9,521 nucleotides of DNA from Alphaproteobacteria bacterium. GTDB lineage: Bacteria > Pseudomonadota > Alphaproteobacteria > UBA8366. The stretch lies in NCBI GenBank assembly GCA_029861675.1, contig JAOTYV010000182.1:1-9521 (forward strand), written 5' to 3'. Below, one piece after another: positions 6,374 to 9,521 of the stretch. Position 1 is the first letter of the stretch, and the number at the start of each line of letters is the position of its first letter. Made by a program: the position numbers and the translations under genes. Under the pieces are notes generated by a model, which ran no database searches, was not told the origin of the DNA, and worked only from the letters and a program-made list of their open reading frames with translations.

Positions 6374-7507
6374 TTATAAATACATGGCCGATACGATTGC
6401 GACCTTGTTGCGCGCGTCGGCGGATTTGTCTTCATCCCACATGACTTCGAGCTGACGCACCACGTCTTCGTCTGACTTGTTTTTCGGAATGCTGCCGATC
6501 TTCATCCGGCACAAGACATTGATCGTGCCGATCAGGTTCTGCACGACCGGATCGGTACTGGAAACCGCGTGCAATCCGAGCGCCGCATCGGCAATAGCCG
6601 ACCGGCTCGCCCGAAACCGCGTCAATACCTCACCCGCTGGGAACAGGCGCGCGGCATAGGAAATCATTGCGCCTTCATCCTGAACCGTCCAACGCAGCGC
6701 AACCGCATCGGCGGCGGCAACCGCAAGACGAATCCGCTCGACCACCGGCAGCGGCAGGAATGCGTCGTCGAAATAGGCAATATTGCAAAAAACCAGCGCC
6801 GCCACCGCAAGCCATGGGTCGCTCGCCTGATAGTTCGGCACGCCCAGCCGGTTGACTTCATCTTCGCGCGCCGGTCCTTCGAAAATCCCCTCGCGATGCA
6901 ACCGCATGTCCGGCACGGCGCCGATCTTGCCGCGCCAGGCAACCGACAGGAGGCAACCGAGCTCGAAACCGAGCCCGGGATGAAGCGGTACGTCGCGGAT
7001 TGCCTGCAACCGATAAAGCCCATACCAGGCGCCCAGCCCACTCAGATTGCCAATCAGGGATTCGACACGACGGCCGGCATTTTCAAACGCCACCGCGCTC
7101 GGCGCCACCGCCGCGTCGCGGCTCGCCGCCCGTGGCTCGAAGACCGTACCGCACGCCAGGATATGCCCCGGATTGTGGCCCAGATACGCCACGCCAAGCC
7201 GCACATATTCGGGCGCCAGCCAGCTCAGCGCATCCAGCCAGAGGAAATATTCACCGTCGGCGGTGTCCCGCAGCGCCGCCGTCGCCTCGACCACCGACAA
7301 CGCGCGGGCCGACCGATGAATCGAAATGCGCGGATCTTCGCCGGCCAGTTTATTCGTCAGAGCCGCGCTCTCCTGACTCTGGACCGCGTCGCAAAGCCGA
7401 ACCTCAAGGTTTCCGTAATCCTGTGCGAGCGCTGAACGAACGGCCCGCTCAACCTGCGACAACGGCCCGGCGACGATAACACCAATACTGACAAGTGGCT
7501 CCGGCAT
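6374..7507 (-). CDS. Glycosyltransferase family 2-like protein with a degenerate active site
   Basis: The 377-residue product opens like a GT-A family 2 glycosyltransferase: VSIGVIVAG (6-14), ERAVRSALAQDYGNLEVRL (20-38), EDPRISIHR (57-65) and the core strand EYFLWLDALSWLAPEY (86-101). In active members the last segment usually carries a DDD/DxD metal and nucleotide-sugar motif and the first strand ends in a PxxN/PVYN-type motif. Here only Asp92 remains of the acidic triplet, and CDAVQSQES replaces the usual D-N-x-S-x-D. The C-terminal part (about 240-377) has no motif I recognise. There is no signal peptide or membrane helix. The start is ATG 7507 with no strong ribosome-binding site. The gene is divergent from the sulfatase and converges with the dehydrogenase. 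The fold is likely; catalytic activity is doubtful, and the protein could bind a sugar nucleotide or have a changed mechanism. No donor or acceptor can be assigned. Confidence 0.72.
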   Translation of the reverse strand: MPEPLVSIGVIVAGPLSQVERAVRSALAQDYGNLEVRLCDAVQSQESAALTNKLAGEDPRISIHRSARALSVVEATAALRDTADGEYFLWLDALSWLAPEYVRLGVAYLGHNPGHILACGTVFEPRAASRDAAVAPSAVAFENAGRRVESLIGNLSGLGAWYGLYRLQAIRDVPLHPGLGFELGCLLSVAWRGKIGAVPDMRLHREGIFEGPAREDEVNRLGVPNYQASDPWLAVAALVFCNIAYFDDAFLPLPVVERIRLAVAAADAVALRWTVQDEGAMISYAARLFPAGEVLTRFRASRSAIADAALGLHAVSSTDPVVQNLIGTINVLCRMKIGSIPKNKSDEDVVRQLEVMWDEDKSADARNKVAIVSAMYL

Positions 7508-7537
7508 GACGGCACCATACTATGCGGTATCGATTAC

Positions 7538-7566
7538 TTGAACCATGTGATGTCACGGGTTAGCGT
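7538..7566 (+). promoter_or_regulatory. Candidate sulfatase promoter with a palindrome between its boxes
   Basis: TTGAAC (7538-7543), a 17-base spacer and TAGCGT (7561-7566) form a plausible sigma-70-type promoter about 75 bases before the sulfatase ATG. Inside the spacer lies GTGA-TG-TCAC (7547-7556), a perfect 4-base dyad where a repressor would compete with RNA polymerase. Short dyads are common by chance, so the regulatory role is inference. Confidence 0.3.
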
Positions 7567-7624
7567 TTGGGCCGCAATCGAACCGCTGAGCTTTCCATTG
7601 CTCAATCCGCCGAATACCGAAAAT

Positions 7625-7633
7625 GGAGGGAGA
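7625..7633 (+). promoter_or_regulatory. Ribosome-binding site for the sulfatase
   Basis: GGAGGGAGA offers GGAGG 12 bases, or the overlapping GGAGA 8 bases, before the ATG at 7642. It supports starting at MQPKNMLFIMSDE, where the family's first strand begins, rather than at the earlier in-frame TTG. Confidence 0.7.
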
Positions 7634-7641
7634 CTACGCCA

Positions 7642-9099
7642 ATGCAGCCAAAAAACATGCTGTTCATCATGTCCGACGAGCATCAGGTGAATGCCATGGG
7701 TTGTTACGGTCATCCCTTCGTCAAGACACCGAATATCGACCGCTTGGCCGCCGGCGGCACGCGTTTCGAAGCGGCGTATACGGCCTCGCCGATTTGCGTG
7801 CCGGCGCGCGCAGCGTTCGCAACCGGACAATACGTCCACGACATCGGCAACTGGTGTAACGGCAACCCCTATACCGGCAAGGACAAAGGCTGGGGCCACC
7901 GGCTGCAAGCGGCCGGCCACCGGGTATTGTCGATCGGCAAGCTGCATTACCGGAACGAGGAAGACCCTACCGGTTTCGACGAACAGGTGGTGCCGATGCA
8001 TGTCGTCGAAGGGCGCGGCGATATTCTGGGCGCGGTGCGCGACGGCGACCTGCCGGTGCGCACGCGCAATGAAAAATTCGCACGCGAGATCGGCCCCGGA
8101 GAATCTCCGTATACGGAATACGATACCAAGATCCGGACGCACACCATCGACTGGTTGAAGAACGAGGCGCCGAAATACCAGGACAAGCCTTGGTGCCTGT
8201 TCGTTTCCTTTGTCTGCCCCCATTTCCCGCTGATCGCGCCGCAGAAATTTTACGATATGTATCCGGCGGATGAGATGGAATTGCCGGCCATCCACCCGGA
8301 TCGCGGTTATGTTCGCCATCCCTGGGCCGAAGCCTTGGCCAAGTGCTCGGTCTACGACGATTATTTCACCGACGAGACCCGAAAGGTTGCGATCGCCTCG
8401 TATTACGGCCTGTGTTCCTTTCTGGATGACAATATCGGCCAGGTGCTCAACGCCCTGAAGGAAAGCGGATTGGAAGGCGACACCCGCGTCGTCTACACCA
8501 GCGATCACGGCGAGAATTTGGGCATTCGCGGACTTTGGGGCAAATCGAACATGTATCAACATGCCGCCGCCGTGCCGATGATCGTCTCCGGCCCGGACGT
8601 GCCCAATGGCAAAGTAGTGAAAACGCCGGTCAGCCATCTCGATTGCCATCAGACAATTCTCGAATGCGTCGGCCTGCCACTCGACGATTCCGACGCAAAG
8701 CGTCCGGGCAGCTCGCTCTTCGGTATCGCCGCCAAGGGCGACGACGCGCAACGTGCCGCGTTCAGCGAGTATCATGCCTCGGGCGCAAAGACCGGCGCCT
8801 TCATGCTACGGCGGGCCAACTATAAGTTCATCTACTATGTGGACATGAAGCCCGAGCTCTTTGATTTGGATGCGGATCCGGCCGAATTGGAGAATCTGGC
8901 GGACCGGCCCGAGCACAAGGCGCTGGTGGCGGAAATGGAGGCGGCGCTGCGATCCATCGCCGATCCGGAAGAGGTGGATCGCCGAGCCAAAGCGGACCAG
9001 GCCGCGCTCGTCGAAAAACATGGCGGCCGTGAAGCGGTGCTTAAAAAGGGAACATTCGGCGGCACGCCCGCCCCCGGGCACAAGGCCGAATTCGCCTAA
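7642..9099 (+). CDS. Cytosolic formylglycine-dependent sulfatase-family hydrolase
   Basis: The 485-residue enzyme belongs to the alkaline-phosphatase-superfamily sulfatases, which hydrolyse sulfate esters (some act on phosphonate or phosphate esters) using a formylglycine made from cysteine. Cys52 lies in C-V-P-A-R (52-56), the C-x-P-x-R signature. The expected active-site residues are present, in the same order as Pseudomonas arylsulfatase: Asp12-Glu13 (SDEHQ), Arg56, Lys100 and His102 (IGKLHY), His194 (CPHFPL), Asp288-His289 (TSDHGEN) and Lys301 (GKSNMYQHA). The Asp-His pair resembles choline sulfatases and phosphonate monoester hydrolases rather than Asp-Asn arylsulfatases. The C-terminus has ELFDLDADPAELENLAD, common in the family. 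There is no signal peptide, so the substrate must be imported or intracellular. The start is ATG 7642, preceded by GGAGGGAGA (7625-7633); the TTG at 7567 would add an unconserved tail. No formylglycine-generating enzyme or transporter is in the window. The substrate is not readable. Confidence 0.93.
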   Translation: MQPKNMLFIMSDEHQVNAMGCYGHPFVKTPNIDRLAAGGTRFEAAYTASPICVPARAAFATGQYVHDIGNWCNGNPYTGKDKGWGHRLQAAGHRVLSIGKLHYRNEEDPTGFDEQVVPMHVVEGRGDILGAVRDGDLPVRTRNEKFAREIGPGESPYTEYDTKIRTHTIDWLKNEAPKYQDKPWCLFVSFVCPHFPLIAPQKFYDMYPADEMELPAIHPDRGYVRHPWAEALAKCSVYDDYFTDETRKVAIASYYGLCSFLDDNIGQVLNALKESGLEGDTRVVYTSDHGENLGIRGLWGKSNMYQHAAAVPMIVSGPDVPNGKVVKTPVSHLDCHQTILECVGLPLDDSDAKRPGSSLFGIAAKGDDAQRAAFSEYHASGAKTGAFMLRRANYKFIYYVDMKPELFDLDADPAELENLADRPEHKALVAEMEAALRSIADPEEVDRRAKADQAALVEKHGGREAVLKKGTFGGTPAPGHKAEFA

Positions 9100-9127
9100 A
9101 CCAGATCAGATTGGGTGCGCCGGTTCC

Positions 9128-9521
9128 CTATTCAAACCTGACGGCATCCCATGCGGCGGTGCGAATTTTCAAGGTCAGGGCATAGGTCCTGATCCAGTCC
9201 CGCCGCGCGAAGGCGACAATGTACTGCCCCGCCACCGGGATCGACACCGGCAGATACGCCGACCGGAAGTCCTTGTCGTGCGGCATGCCTTTCAGAGCCG
9301 CCTGAATGGTCCAGTTGATGGTGATCGGTTGCGGCGCGGCGTCTACCAACGAAGGAACGACCAGTTCGGGCCGATGAACCCAGAAGACAGCATCGTCAAA
9401 CGCGCCATGTCCGGCGAGATAGCCGCGGGGCTTGGCCGCCCTCGACATCTCCGGCCAATTGAGTCCCATCAAATCGAGCAGCCGCCCCTCGAAGGTCAGA
9501 CCGATGCCGCCGGCGGAGATC
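9128..9521 (-). CDS. C-terminal 130 residues of an unidentified protein, 5' end outside window
   Basis: The minus frame stays open from the TAA/TAG-type stop near 9128 to the right edge. Upstream of the apparent starts at 9472 (TTG) and 9469 (ATG) the codons read ISAGGIGLTFEGRLLDL with no stop and no ribosome-binding site. This is therefore the tail of a larger gene, not a 114-residue protein. Visible elements are LLDLMGLNWPEMSRA, HRPELVVPSLVD, LKGMPHDKDFRSAYLPVSI and a terminal IVAFARRDWIRTYAL. The visible part shows no membrane helix. The D-x-x-GL-x-x-P-E-M pattern followed by RPEL recalls the soluble C-terminal domains of large membrane (GT-C type) glycosyltransferases, but this is a weak impression. 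It converges with the sulfatase, with 28 bases between the stop codons. Coding status is likely; function is unassigned. Confidence 0.7.
   Translation of the reverse strand, partial: ISAGGIGLTFEGRLLDLMGLNWPEMSRAAKPRGYLAGHGAFDDAVFWVHRPELVVPSLVDAAPQPITINWTIQAALKGMPHDKDFRSAYLPVSIPVAGQYIVAFARRDWIRTYALTLKIRTAAWDAVRFE

Noticed and set aside
4780..6435. A 551-codon open frame on the minus strand, antisense to the dehydrogenase
   Set aside because: It is rich in His, Arg, Val and Asp with no family motif, and it mirrors a well-supported gene. Long antisense frames are expected from GC-rich third-position bias.
7534..8775. A 413-codon minus-strand open frame antisense to the sulfatase
   Set aside because: It shows no recognisable domain or ribosome-binding site and overlaps a complete sulfatase with all catalytic residues.
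1..9521. CRISPR array, transposon ends, tRNA, phage or defence genes
   Set aside because: I saw no regularly spaced repeats, terminal inverted repeats with a transposase, cloverleaf sequence, or nuclease, toxin or recombinase domains on either strand.

Overview
The window is GC-rich, densely packed bacterial chromosome. Protein families, GC-biased codon use and loose promoter signals (TTGACG-type -35 boxes with poor -10 boxes) fit an alphaproteobacterium, perhaps Rhodospirillales-like. That placement is inference; there is no rRNA or marker gene to prove it. I find eight protein-coding genes, two of them cut by the window edges. There is no tRNA, rRNA, CRISPR array, transposase, prophage gene or attachment site.

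Layout from left to right. (1) Positions 1-1838 (+) hold most of an ADP/NDP-forming acyl-CoA synthetase whose N-terminus lies outside the window. (2) Three minus-strand genes follow in the transcriptional order pabBC (4571-2775), a small four-helix membrane protein (2654-2277) and a YnfA-family membrane protein (2174-1848). Gaps of about 120 and 100 bases, one with a weak terminator-like hairpin, make a single operon uncertain. (3) A 304-base divergent intergenic region (4572-4875) separates pabBC from a plus-strand TcuA-like FAD dehydrogenase (4876-6348). (4) A glycosyltransferase-2-like gene (7507-6374, -) is divergent from a cytosolic formylglycine-type sulfatase (7642-9099, +). (5) At the right edge is the C-terminal part of a minus-strand gene that continues beyond 9521.

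How the genes work together. Orientation alternates and there are three tight convergent gene ends (gaps of 9, 25 and 28 bases), so this looks like independent transcription units rather than one pathway. pabBC is housekeeping and supplies p-aminobenzoate for folate. The acyl-CoA synthetase, the TcuA-like dehydrogenase and the sulfatase are each the kind of enzyme used for scavenging small organic acids or sulfate esters, but nothing here ties them into one route. The glycosyltransferase-like protein and the right-edge protein may belong to cell-surface glycan work.

I did not find a convincing new multi-gene system. The items most worth a second look are: the solitary TcuA-like flavoprotein without a TcuB partner; the sulfatase with a D-E/D-H metal set and a palindrome inside its candidate promoter; the glycosyltransferase-like protein that has lost its canonical acidic motif; and an inverted repeat covering the pabBC ribosome-binding site. 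Several start sites were reassigned from sequence evidence: GTG for ynfA and pabBC, and internal ATGs for the dehydrogenase and sulfatase.
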